Position numbers and translations under genes: made by a program | Assembly (NCBI GenBank): GCA_023246005.1 | Contig: JAHFJG010000010.1 | Location: 1 to 45,707 of the forward strand | Reading direction: 5' to 3' | DNA: 45,707 bases | Source: Candidatus Doudnabacteria bacterium | Lineage (GTDB): Bacteria > Patescibacteriota > Doudnabacteria > UBA920 > O2-02-FULL-48-8 | In this document: piece after piece, positions 9,593 to 19,375 of the stretch | Layout of the letters: each line of letters begins with the position of its first letter | How positions within the stretch are numbered: position 1 is the stretch's first letter | Notes under the pieces: generated by a model | What the model was told of the DNA's origin: nothing | Databases searched by the model: none | Seen by the model: the letters and a program-made list of their open reading frames with translations, nothing else

Positions 9593-9916
9593 TTGAAGGA
9601 GGTTTTCATGCAGTTTCCAAGCGAACGCAAGGTCGAGATTCTCGAACAAATCAACGTCCTGGCAGCTCCGTACGGACTGCGAGCCGAATACCTTGGTAAC
9701 TTCTCGACTGTAGGTGTTCAGGGTGATGACCGAAGCTACACGCCGACGGTGGTGTTGATCGGGCCTCACCCTGGCGATGAAGATCTGGCAGCACTTTCGA
9801 GGGCAATTTCGAACAACACGCCAGTCAACCGCGTGACGTTTGAGCTCGTAGCTGCAGGCAAGCCATTACCGTTTCATACATCGCTCAAACCACCAGCCAC
9901 GACCGAGATCTCATGA
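9593..9916 (+). CDS. Hypothetical protein, GC-richer, strong Shine-Dalgarno
   Basis: aaggaggttttcATG (ATG at 9608 has SD spacing, so start may be 9608); codon usage differs from neighbours. Confidence 0.55.
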   Translation: MKEVFMQFPSERKVEILEQINVLAAPYGLRAEYLGNFSTVGVQGDDRSYTPTVVLIGPHPGDEDLAALSRAISNNTPVNRVTFELVAAGKPLPFHTSLKPPATTEIS

Positions 9917-9990
9917 TCTTCGTCGTTTTTATTTGTGAAAGCAATTTATTGTTTGTATACTTAACTAAACATTCTTCAGGAGGAATGACC

Positions 9991-11355
9991 ATGGCTTTGA
10001 TTAAGAGGAGTCCTCGCAATGCCTTTCCTTCTGATGGAAAGGTGCTTGTAGTGGGCATGGACGCGCCGATCACATTGCATTCGCGGTTCATGAATCGGAC
10101 GTATTTCTGGTGGCCCGAGCAACTCCGCCGAGCTGAAGATTTTCCGCCGAAGGTCGCGGCCCTCATCCTGTCCAAGGATTTGGTACCCGGAGACGAACGG
10201 CGAATCCTAGACATCGCAGACAATAAAGGAGTGAAACAGATATCGAAGGCTAGCGGCCTCGTGAGACTTAAAGAACTGCTCAGTACGTATCTCAACGGCG
10301 TCGATATGGCCGTCAACCCGGCAGAACCTGACGGCAAGCCGGTTCTGTCGCCGCGCCCGAAACCACAGACACAGTTTCATCTCGTCCGGAAACCGGAAGC
10401 TGCTCTTGAGGACGAAGAAAAGATGCCCCCCGCGGGTCTAGGCGAGGTCCAGACCAGCTTAGGATTCTTCTGGATTCCAATCGGACGAATCCGCATCTTT
10501 GAAGATCAGCCGCGAGAGTATTTCGACCAGGTCAGCCTCGCGCTGCTGGCCGCAAGTATCTCTGAAGGCGGCCAAGAAGAGCCTATTTGGGTGAGACGTC
10601 TTACAGACGACTCAGATCACGACTACGAACTCGTCGATGGCCAGCGCCGTTACCATGCGTGCACGATAATCCATTTCACGCACATGAAGGCGGTGTTTAA
10701 GCTGCCCAAGAGCAAAATCGAGCAGTACAAGCTGTCGGTAATCGGGAACTTTGGGCAAGAACCTCATCCGCCGCTTGAGATTGCGAGATCGATCTACAAG
10801 CTAGCCTACGGATTGCCAGAGTTGCAAGCGCTGTCAATGACCAGGCGCATCGACTTTCTGTCGCACGTCTATGTGAAGTCGCCTGGTTGGGTTACCTATC
10901 ACCTGTCGCTTCTCAGGCTCGTGCCCGATGTGCAGGCGATGATGGAGCCCACAGTTCCGAAGGATCAACGCCTGCCGATCCTTATAGGCAGTTATTTGAG
11001 CACTATCGACAACAAGCCGTTGCAGATAGAAATCGCGAAGCTCGTCGTGACACAGGGACTGTCGGTTAACCAAGCGCGCGATTACGCTCGGAGGCGCGCC
11101 CTTGAACTTGGGGCTTCAGTCGGCACCGGCCGCAAAAGGCAACCCAAGGACGACTACCTCCGATTCATGAGGTTTGTGAATCGAATTGCAGCGGAAGGGA
11201 ATATCCAGCTCGAGATTTCAGATGAAGGGTTTGAGGCGATGTTCAAGCCGCGCACTCCTGCTGAGCGCAGCAATACCTCCGCGAAACTTGCAGACAACAT
11301 TAGGACACTCACAAAGTTAAAGGAGAAAGTTGATAAGATAGACAGAAAGGGGTGA
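9991..11355 (+). CDS. ParB/Srx-domain protein with an additional N-terminal domain
   Basis: IPIGRIRIFEDQPREYFD..LLAASISEGGQEEPIWVRR...YELVDGQRRYHA = ParB N-terminal nuclease-like motifs; aggagga SD before ATG 9985/9991. Confidence 0.75.
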   Translation: MALIKRSPRNAFPSDGKVLVVGMDAPITLHSRFMNRTYFWWPEQLRRAEDFPPKVAALILSKDLVPGDERRILDIADNKGVKQISKASGLVRLKELLSTYLNGVDMAVNPAEPDGKPVLSPRPKPQTQFHLVRKPEAALEDEEKMPPAGLGEVQTSLGFFWIPIGRIRIFEDQPREYFDQVSLALLAASISEGGQEEPIWVRRLTDDSDHDYELVDGQRRYHACTIIHFTHMKAVFKLPKSKIEQYKLSVIGNFGQEPHPPLEIARSIYKLAYGLPELQALSMTRRIDFLSHVYVKSPGWVTYHLSLLRLVPDVQAMMEPTVPKDQRLPILIGSYLSTIDNKPLQIEIAKLVVTQGLSVNQARDYARRRALELGASVGTGRKRQPKDDYLRFMRFVNRIAAEGNIQLEISDEGFEAMFKPRTPAERSNTSAKLADNIRTLTKLKEKVDKIDRKG

Positions 11356-11379
11356 TGATACAAGTCATTGCCCGTTTTT

Positions 11380-12006
11380 TTAAAGTTTTTGCCAATCCAG
11401 CCAGCTGGAAAGCTCGGAGGCTGATTGAACATAGCCTTTGATATTTATTTCAGTGCCTTTGTGAATTCCTAAATGCAAATGTTTACGTTCGCCATCGGTT
11501 TCGGTTGGCGGTTGACCTAAGAAGCCGATTTTTTCACCTTGAGATAGTGAGTCGCCAATATTTTTGACAATACTTTTGAGACTAACATGGCCGTAGATCA
11601 CTGTCACGGCCTGGTTATTGATCGTGCAAGATTGCACAAGAACGCCACCGTAGCCGGTAGCAGTTCGTTTGGTCAAAATTTTGCCAGGACAAATTGCGTA
11701 GAAGGGGATACTGGAATTTGTTTCTTGGGGAAAGGTTTCAAAATCAACACCAGTATGAAAGCCGGTAAATTTTTCCGGTTGCACTGGAGAAGTTTTCGGC
11801 GTGATATAAATTCCAAAAGGTTTTTTAGTCACGCGCTCACTAGCGCGATCAACCGGATCAGCCACAACTTTTGAAGGCGCGGGAGTCGGACTGGTATATT
11901 TTATGGTCGGGACTACTGCTTGTCTATGGACAAAAAAATAAATAATGCCTCCCAGGATTATGACCAATACAATAAAACCAATTTGCCAAGAATTTAGTTT
12001 ATTCAT
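11380..12006 (-). CDS. M23-family (LytM-like) metallopeptidase, membrane-anchored
   Basis: N-terminal TM; FHTGVDFET, YGHVSL, HLHLGIH. Confidence 0.88.
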   Translation of the reverse strand: MNKLNSWQIGFIVLVIILGGIIYFFVHRQAVVPTIKYTSPTPAPSKVVADPVDRASERVTKKPFGIYITPKTSPVQPEKFTGFHTGVDFETFPQETNSSIPFYAICPGKILTKRTATGYGGVLVQSCTINNQAVTVIYGHVSLKSIVKNIGDSLSQGEKIGFLGQPPTETDGERKHLHLGIHKGTEINIKGYVQSASELSSWLDWQKL

Positions 12007-12063
12007 AATCTAATTATGCGCTACTTCTTATTCTGCTCCAAATTCAGTATAATATAATAAGAT

Positions 12064-13491
12064 ATGCTACAAATCGGACGCAATATTTTAAGCCTTTTAG
12101 TTTCAAGGATACTGGCCGCGGTTATCCTGTTTTTAATTTATACTCGCTTGATCCAATACCTGGGTCCTTATGCCGCAGGGCAATATGGGCTTATGGCGGC
12201 TTATTTGACAGTATTTAGTTTTTTTATCGATTTAGGAATGCAGCAATTGGTGATTAAAAAAATCAGCGAGGACAAAACGCAAGCGTCAAAATATCTAACT
12301 AATTATTTTGGTATCCAATTTTGTTTCGGACTAGCGTTCATGCTAATCATATACACGATTGTTAGCCTAGCTCATTATCCGATCTTAGTTAGACACGCTT
12401 TATATATCACAGGATTCAGTTTATTGTTGTCATCCATGACCATGCCGTTTATGGCCGTCATCAATGCGTTTCAGAGATTATCAATCATTGCCAGAGTAAA
12501 TTTTGCTAATTCCGTAATCAATGCCAGTATGATGCTGGCAGCCATAGTTTTTCGCCGTAATATATTTTTTCTAGCATTCATTCCAGGTGTTGTCGCAGGG
12601 TTTGATATTATCATATACGGATTTGTCGTAGCGAAAAAATTCGCCAAGCTGACTTTTGATTTTGATTTTTCTTTTTGGAAAAAGATTTTTCTTTGGAACT
12701 TGCCCTTTATGTGGTTGACAATTTTCAGTATTTATAATCGGATTGACAGCTTGCTGTTGCCTCACCTGCGCAATTTCACTGAAGCAGGGTATTATTCCGC
12801 GGCGTATAAATTTTGGGACACTTTGGCTTTTTTGCCAGCAGTAGTGGCCGCGGCATTGTACCCTTATTTTGCGGACCGATTAATGCGGGGTGAGAAGGAA
12901 CAAGTTAGAGAAGTTTTGGAAACATACACCAGGTACATGATTGCTCTCGGGATTCCTTTAAGCATCGGGGCTTATTTTTCCGCCCAGAAAATTTTGTTGT
13001 TTTTTGCAGCATCATTTGTGCCCGCGGCTCCAGCCCTTTGGTTGCTGATCGCTGCTGTGTCCGTATTGTTTATTTATGTCCCGGTCAACAGCCTCATCAT
13101 TTCGCAGAAAACCAAAATTGCAACTATAATTACCGGATGCAATCTTTTATTTAATTTGATCGCAAATTTAATTTTTATCCCGAAATTCGGCTTTGTGGCC
13201 GCGGCTGTGATTACCTTAATGAGCGAAATCATCCAGCTGGTCGGCTATACGATAGTGGTTAAGCGGCAAATTATCGATTTTAATTATTTGTCAAATTTTA
13301 TCAAGCCAGTTATTGCCGGAATCATCATGGCCGCGGCACTGATGTTTTTGAAAAATTTGAATCTCTGGTTATTTATACTTATTGGGGCCTTTGTTTATAG
13401 TGTTTGTTTGATTTTGCTCGGGTTCTTCAATCATCATGACTGGGAACTATTGAAAGCGTCAATCAACTTTAGAAAGAAAATAGAAGTATGA
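12064..13491 (+). CDS. Polysaccharide flippase (Wzx/MurJ-like)
   Basis: ~12 TM protein of the oligosaccharide flippase family. Confidence 0.85.
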   Translation: MLQIGRNILSLLVSRILAAVILFLIYTRLIQYLGPYAAGQYGLMAAYLTVFSFFIDLGMQQLVIKKISEDKTQASKYLTNYFGIQFCFGLAFMLIIYTIVSLAHYPILVRHALYITGFSLLLSSMTMPFMAVINAFQRLSIIARVNFANSVINASMMLAAIVFRRNIFFLAFIPGVVAGFDIIIYGFVVAKKFAKLTFDFDFSFWKKIFLWNLPFMWLTIFSIYNRIDSLLLPHLRNFTEAGYYSAAYKFWDTLAFLPAVVAAALYPYFADRLMRGEKEQVREVLETYTRYMIALGIPLSIGAYFSAQKILLFFAASFVPAAPALWLLIAAVSVLFIYVPVNSLIISQKTKIATIITGCNLLFNLIANLIFIPKFGFVAAAVITLMSEIIQLVGYTIVVKRQIIDFNYLSNFIKPVIAGIIMAAALMFLKNLNLWLFILIGAFVYSVCLILLGFFNHHDWELLKASINFRKKIEV

Positions 13492-14591
13492 AAATAGGCA
13501 TAGAAGCAGAACGGGCGAATTTGCCCAACCCCACAGGAGTTGAGCGCTATGCCGCTGAAATGATCAAGAATTTCGCGCGGTTGGATCGCAAAAATGAATA
13601 TGTATTGTATTTTAGGACCAAACCGCAGCAATGGTTTTATGATTTGCCGAAAAATTTTTCCATGAAAGTTATTCCATTCCCAAAGTACTGGACACAGATT
13701 CGGATTTCATGGGAAATGGCGCTGCATCCGGTGGATGTGCTGTTTATCACAGCATCGGCCTTGCCGCTTTGGCATCCTAGGAAATCAATTGTGACTGTGC
13801 ATGACGTGGCTTGGAAAATGTTTCCATATGCTTTTACCAAATTTATGCGCAGGTATTTGGAATGGTCAACTTCGTTTGCCGTGAAAAATGCGGCAAAAGT
13901 CATCGCTGTATCCGAATCCACCAAACAAGATCTGGTAAAGTTTTATGATATAACCGCAAACAAAGTTATAGTCACTCATTTAGGCTTGGATGGAAATTTT
14001 CGGCCTATGAAGTATGAGGAGGTTCAGCCTATGTTAGATAAATATAATTTAGTTTATCAAAAATATATTTTATTTTTGGGCACAATCCAGCCTCGAAAAA
14101 ATATTATCCGCCTGGTTGAAGCCTACCAGCAATTGAAAAAACAAAATCACGTCGAAGAAAAATTGGCAATTTTCGGCGGACGCGGTTGGCTGTGGGAGCC
14201 GATTTTGAAAAAAATAAAGATGGTCGGTTTGGATGGCTCAATCAAGTATTTTGATTACGCGCCGCCTGAAGATTTGCCGTATTTATATGCTGGCGCCAAA
14301 CTACTCACTTTGCCGGCTCTATATGAGGGATTTGGTCTTCCTCCGCTTGAGGCCATGGTATCGGGTGTGCCCGTGGTTGTATCAAATGTTTCATCCTTGC
14401 CAGAAGTAGTGGGGGATGCAGGAATATTAGTTGATCCGAATTCTGCAGATTCGATTGCTGATGGATTGCTGAAAGTTTTGACTGATAATAATTTACGCGA
14501 GCAGATGATTGTTAAGGGCTTAGAGCGCGCTAAACAATTTACCTGGGAAAATACGGCAAAGAAGACGCTTGAAGTATTTAATAGTTTATGA
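13488..14591 (+). CDS. Glycosyltransferase family 4
   Basis: [41 protein letters not shown]. Confidence 0.92.
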   Translation: MKIGIEAERANLPNPTGVERYAAEMIKNFARLDRKNEYVLYFRTKPQQWFYDLPKNFSMKVIPFPKYWTQIRISWEMALHPVDVLFITASALPLWHPRKSIVTVHDVAWKMFPYAFTKFMRRYLEWSTSFAVKNAAKVIAVSESTKQDLVKFYDITANKVIVTHLGLDGNFRPMKYEEVQPMLDKYNLVYQKYILFLGTIQPRKNIIRLVEAYQQLKKQNHVEEKLAIFGGRGWLWEPILKKIKMVGLDGSIKYFDYAPPEDLPYLYAGAKLLTLPALYEGFGLPPLEAMVSGVPVVVSNVSSLPEVVGDAGILVDPNSADSIADGLLKVLTDNNLREQMIVKGLERAKQFTWENTAKKTLEVFNSL

Positions 14592-15859
14592 AAGTATTAT
14601 TAATAATAATTTTTACAATTGCATCCATTGCCAGCTTTTGGCAATTTTTGCGCAGTAAATATAAATTATCGCCGCTTTTGCTGATGCTTTCGGCTTGGTT
14701 TATCGCCATCGCAATTTCACAATTACATTTATCAAGTTTAGAATTGATTTGGCCGATTAAATACTGGTATTTGATTTTTGTATCATTGGCAAGTTTTGTG
14801 CTAGGAGTAATTTTTGTTGATAAGGTTGTCATTCCGACCGATAAGGAAAAGCTTACAAACTCGCTCGGGATGACAGATACTCAAAAGCTTCGATTGATCA
14901 TCTACTTTCTCTTTGCAATTTCACTCGTTGCTCTATATTTCTTTTATAAAAAAGCTGGAAACTTCCCGCTTTTTGCCAAAGATCCGGACGCATTCCGGTT
15001 CGCGGCGGATGATCAGGTGCCGGGACTTATCAATTATTGCGCCCAACTTGCTCGAATTTTTATTCCACTTTCATTTTTTCTTATATTTTTCCAAACATTT
15101 TCGTGGAAGAAACATTGGAACTTAGTCTTTTTTAGTTTAATAGGGGCAGGCAGTTTAATTTTGTTTACTTCCCGCACGCAAATTTTCTTTATTGATTTAT
15201 GGGTCATGGCTTTATATTTGTTGATGCGCAAGCCAAATTTTAAGCAAGCCATCAAGTTTTACCCATTCTTTTTGGCAGTTTCGATTGTGGTTTTGGCCGC
15301 AGTGCCGCTGATCCGGCAATATAGAAGTTATGGCGCGGATTATTTGGGACATATTACGGGCATAAACATCGCGAGCGGTAATCAAATCGCTAAAGCTTTT
15401 TTGCCCATTTATGTCGGAATTTCGTTTAATCAGCAAGCGCTTTTGCGCGCGGAAAATTATTATCAGACTCACGAGTTGCTATATGGCAGAGTTTCACTTG
15501 ATCCGTTTACCAATTTGCTTGGCAAAATCATCAAGCCTTTGAATAAATTTAAATCGCATTATGATTTAGGCGCGATTTTTTATTCTTGGTGGAATACGGG
15601 GACGTATTTGTTCCCATTTGTGCAGGATTTTGGCACTGCCGCATTTTATTTCGTGCCGTTCATTATTGCCGGTATTTTGACGCTCGTCTGGCGTTACTGG
15701 GAGTCATCACCCAACTTTTTGTCTCTGAATTTATATGCTTACGCTATGTTTTTTATTGTCATGACCGTGTATTTATCGTTCACAGTGAGAGCGGAGATGT
15801 ACATAGATTTGGCGCTGTTGTTTGTCAGTTATTTTTTTGTTTCAAAAAATGAAGGTTAG
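14588..15859 (+). CDS. O-antigen/oligosaccharide polymerase-like membrane protein
   Basis: Polytopic membrane protein in a flippase/GT cluster. Confidence 0.65.
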   Translation: MKVLLIIIFTIASIASFWQFLRSKYKLSPLLLMLSAWFIAIAISQLHLSSLELIWPIKYWYLIFVSLASFVLGVIFVDKVVIPTDKEKLTNSLGMTDTQKLRLIIYFLFAISLVALYFFYKKAGNFPLFAKDPDAFRFAADDQVPGLINYCAQLARIFIPLSFFLIFFQTFSWKKHWNLVFFSLIGAGSLILFTSRTQIFFIDLWVMALYLLMRKPNFKQAIKFYPFFLAVSIVVLAAVPLIRQYRSYGADYLGHITGINIASGNQIAKAFLPIYVGISFNQQALLRAENYYQTHELLYGRVSLDPFTNLLGKIIKPLNKFKSHYDLGAIFYSWWNTGTYLFPFVQDFGTAAFYFVPFIIAGILTLVWRYWESSPNFLSLNLYAYAMFFIVMTVYLSFTVRAEMYIDLALLFVSYFFVSKNEG

Positions 15860-16796
15860 CATAATTGTCGTCATTTATAACAGCAAAAAATGGATCAAAT
15901 TAGTTTTTGATGCGATTTTGGCGCAAACACATAAAGATTTAGAAACGATTGCCGTAATTTGCGGCAATGATGATGGATCAAAAGATTTTTTGCAAACTAA
16001 TTACCCAAGTGTAAAAATCATTGATCCAGGAAAAAATCTTGGTTTTTCCACAGCCAACAATCTTGGAATTAAAGAATCAACAGGTGAATTCATTCAGCTG
16101 GTGAATCCGGATTTGATTTTGGAGCCAAATTATATTGAGGTGCTGTTGAAAGCATTTGCTGATCCAAAGATTGCAGCTGCCACTGGCAAATTGCTTCGTT
16201 ATGATTTTGAAAATAATCAAAAAACCAAGATTATTGATTCAACCGGGATTGTCATGTCTGTTTCTGGTCGTGCCAGAGACAGGGGACAAAACCAAATTGA
16301 TATTGGCCAATTTGATAATCAAAAAGACGTTTTTGGAGTTTCGGGTGCAGGACCAATGTATCGTAGATCAGTTCTGGAAACAGTTAAGTTTGGCCAAGAA
16401 TACTTTGATGAGGATTTTTTTATGTACTGGGAGGACGCGGATTTGTCTTGGCGGTTCAACAATGCCGGATATAAAAATGTTTATGTTCCTAGTGCTGTGG
16501 CTTATCATGGCCGGACAGCAGGGCAGAGCGAAGGCGGGTACCTGCATATCTGGAAATTCATTCAACATCACAAAAAGTTAAATAAACAAATTCTTAAGCT
16601 TAATTACAAAAATCACATCTTGATGTATATAAAAAATGCCAAGAATCTTTGGCATCCGACTTTTTGGCTGCGCGAGATTGCCATGCTTGGATACATTGTG
16701 GTTTTTGAAACTAGTACTTTGAAAGTTATACCAGAATTGTTCCGTCAGATTCCCGGAATTTGGGCAAAAAGAAAAGCCGCAGCGAATTTACGCTGA
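15849..16796 (+). CDS. Glycosyltransferase family 2
   Basis: [45 protein letters not shown] at 15849 overlaps the preceding stop. Confidence 0.9.
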   Translation: MKVSIIVVIYNSKKWIKLVFDAILAQTHKDLETIAVICGNDDGSKDFLQTNYPSVKIIDPGKNLGFSTANNLGIKESTGEFIQLVNPDLILEPNYIEVLLKAFADPKIAAATGKLLRYDFENNQKTKIIDSTGIVMSVSGRARDRGQNQIDIGQFDNQKDVFGVSGAGPMYRRSVLETVKFGQEYFDEDFFMYWEDADLSWRFNNAGYKNVYVPSAVAYHGRTAGQSEGGYLHIWKFIQHHKKLNKQILKLNYKNHILMYIKNAKNLWHPTFWLREIAMLGYIVVFETSTLKVIPELFRQIPGIWAKRKAAANLR

Positions 16797-17087
16797 GGCG
16801 AGTACAATGAATCTTTTTGTTGAGTTGTCCCTTGAGGCGGCGATCTTTTTGGAAGTAGGCATGAGCGATCGCAAATCGCTGACAATTTCATCGATGGTGC
16901 CAGAAATGAGCGGAACCTGTTCGACAGCTTTGAAGTAGTTGATGGTCGCGGTAATCATCTCTGCCCGAAGGTCGAAATGGTTTTCATGCATGATCCCGGG
17001 TTTAATCTTGTCTTTGTATAGATTCAGAACAAGAGCGGCGAGAATGTCCTGTTCGACCATCGGATCTGCCTGATGTGTTGAACTCAC
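16788..17087 (-). CDS. Hypothetical protein, GTG start with SD
   Basis: TTGGAGGACACGTGAGT on minus strand; tail-to-tail overlap with the GT2. Confidence 0.5.
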   Translation of the reverse strand: MSSTHQADPMVEQDILAALVLNLYKDKIKPGIMHENHFDLRAEMITATINYFKAVEQVPLISGTIDEIVSDLRSLMPTSKKIAASRDNSTKRFIVLASA

Positions 17088-17153
17088 GTGTCCTCCAATG
17101 AAGTTGGGAATGCTTAGATTTTAGCAGTTTTTAGGTTATAATAGCAATACCTT

Positions 17154-18005
17154 ATGGATCTGTCGGTTATAATTGTCAATTACAATACAAAAAGTCTGCT
17201 CCAGAAATGCTTGGAGTCAGTTTTTGCATCTCAAACAAATTATCAATTTGAGGTTTTAGTTTCGGATAACGCTTCTACCGACGGCAGTGTTGAAATGCTT
17301 AAACAAAACTTCCCTAAAGCCAAATTAATTGAAAATACGGCAAACCTCGGCTTTTCAAAAGGCAACAATGTTGCTATCAAACAAGCTTTGGGAAAGTATA
17401 TTTTGTTGCTGAATTCAGACACAGAAGTTCGAATCGATACTTTTGATTTGTCTATTAAATACTTAGATGAACACCAGGAAGCGGGTATTATGGGATGCAA
17501 AGTTTTAATGCCGGATGGAAGTTTAGATAAAGCTTGTCGGCGCCGGTTTCCTAATCTTTGGAATTCATTTTTGCGACTGTTTGGGCTAAAAAAATTTAGC
17601 GACTATAACATCAATACGCCAATTGACCAGGAAACCGAAGTTGATGCAGTCATGGGCGCGTATTTAATGATTAGAAAATCAGTCGTTGAAAAAATCGGAT
17701 TGCTGGATGAAGAATATTTTATGTATGGCGAGGACATTGATTGGTGCTGGCGTGTGAAAGAAGCGGGCTTTAAGGTTATGTATTATCCGGCTGCTCAAAT
17801 TACGCATTATAAATATGGTTCAGCCCAGACAGCGCCGTTTAAAACAATCAGGCTTGCGCATGAAGCCATGAAAATTTTTTATCGCAAGCATTACGCCCAA
17901 AGATACAATTGGCTGTTTAATCAATTCGTTTATTTGGGAATCAATCTGCGCATGTATCTGGTTTTGATTTTAAATATGTTTAGGAAAAAGAAAACAGTCC
18001 ACTAA
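17154..18005 (+). CDS. Glycosyltransferase family 2
   Basis: MDLSVIIVNYNTKSLL, LLNSDTEV, YFMYGEDIDWCWR. Confidence 0.92.
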   Translation: MDLSVIIVNYNTKSLLQKCLESVFASQTNYQFEVLVSDNASTDGSVEMLKQNFPKAKLIENTANLGFSKGNNVAIKQALGKYILLLNSDTEVRIDTFDLSIKYLDEHQEAGIMGCKVLMPDGSLDKACRRRFPNLWNSFLRLFGLKKFSDYNINTPIDQETEVDAVMGAYLMIRKSVVEKIGLLDEEYFMYGEDIDWCWRVKEAGFKVMYYPAAQITHYKYGSAQTAPFKTIRLAHEAMKIFYRKHYAQRYNWLFNQFVYLGINLRMYLVLILNMFRKKKTVH

Positions 18006-18055
18006 CTGGCAGAGCTGAATTTACAAGAATAAATATTTTTGTTAATATTATTCCC

Positions 18056-19309
18056 ATGGACGATCAACCTTCTGAAACAAATTTGAGCTCCAAACAAATT
18101 AAGGTTTATGCCTTAGTGGCTGTGATGATAATTGCGGCATTTGGGTTTGGCTTTGCCGCAGGGCAAGGCAAGATTAAAATTAAATCCGGAAAAATTGAGA
18201 TTACCAAAGGGCAGCAGCCGCCTGCGACTAGCGCTGATTATTCGCTGCTTTGGAACGCTTTAGATCTTTTGAATGCCAAATACGTTGACCGGCCGCTTGA
18301 TCAGCAAAAATTGATGTATGGCGCGGTTGCTGGCTTAGTGTCGGCAGCTGGCGATCCTTACACTGTATTTTTTAATCCAACTGACGCCAAAGCGTTTACC
18401 GAACAGCTGCAGGGCTCGTTTGATGGCATTGGCGCCGAGCTTGGCATGAAAAGTGAACAACTGGTCATAATCGCGCCCTTGGAAGGCACGCCGGCGTCCC
18501 GCGCAGGACTGCTGGCTGGAGACGAAATTTTGGAGATTAATGGTGAAACTACGAGCGGAATGTCTGTGGATGTGGCAGTTTCAAAAATTCGAGGAAAAGC
18601 AGGGACTAGCGTCAAGCTGACAATTTTGCATAAAAGTAAAATGCAACCACAAGATATTACCATCACGCGGGCTAAGATTGTCATCAAGAGCGTTAAGCTT
18701 GATTCAAAAATTGTGGGCAACCCCAACGTTTCGGTCGGGGCAAGAAAAATTGCAGTGATCAAAATTAATCAATTCGGCAATGATACGAAAGGATTGCTTG
18801 ATTCAGCAATTGGCGCTGTTGTTTCCGGAAATTATGCCGGTTTGATTTTGGATTTGCGCAACAATCCTGGTGGTTACCTTGAAACAGCTGTGAGTACGAT
18901 TTCGAATTGGATTGACAGCGACAAAATCGCAGTCAAAGAGATTAGTTATGGAAATTCGGAAAAAGATTATACCACTGCCGGCGTGCCGAGATTAAAAGAG
19001 ATGAAAACTATCATTTTGGTTAATGAAGGCTCAGCTTCAGCTTCGGAAATTGTGGCTGGAGCACTGCAGGATTATCATGCTGCGACATTGGTCGGCGTGA
19101 AAACTTTCGGTAAGGGGTCAGTCCAGGAATTGCAAGATCTGACCGGTAATTCAGAAATCAAGATTACGGTGGCAAAATGGTATACGCCGAAAGGCCGCGG
19201 GATTAACAAAACCGGGCTTGAACCGGATATCAAAGTTGATTTAACTGCTGACGATATAGCCGCTGATAAAGACCCGCAAATGAATAAAGCGCTGGAATTG
19301 TTGAAGTAG
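18056..19309 (+). CDS. S41-family C-terminal processing peptidase (PDZ)
   Basis: PDZ domain; GLILDLRNNPGGYLETAV, EGSASASEIVAGALQD, GKGSVQ. Confidence 0.93.
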   Translation: MDDQPSETNLSSKQIKVYALVAVMIIAAFGFGFAAGQGKIKIKSGKIEITKGQQPPATSADYSLLWNALDLLNAKYVDRPLDQQKLMYGAVAGLVSAAGDPYTVFFNPTDAKAFTEQLQGSFDGIGAELGMKSEQLVIIAPLEGTPASRAGLLAGDEILEINGETTSGMSVDVAVSKIRGKAGTSVKLTILHKSKMQPQDITITRAKIVIKSVKLDSKIVGNPNVSVGARKIAVIKINQFGNDTKGLLDSAIGAVVSGNYAGLILDLRNNPGGYLETAVSTISNWIDSDKIAVKEISYGNSEKDYTTAGVPRLKEMKTIILVNEGSASASEIVAGALQDYHAATLVGVKTFGKGSVQELQDLTGNSEIKITVAKWYTPKGRGINKTGLEPDIKVDLTADDIAADKDPQMNKALELLK

Positions 19310-19335
19310 GGTATAGAGTTTAGGGTTTAGAAAGG

Positions 19336-19375
19336 CCGAGGCTTTCGCCTCGGTTTTATGTTATAATTTAAGCAT
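19336..19375 (+). promoter_or_regulatory. Terminator hairpin followed by TATAAT, 8 nt from the alaS ATG
   Basis: ccgaggctttcgcctcggttttatgTTATAATttaagcatATG. Confidence 0.7.
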
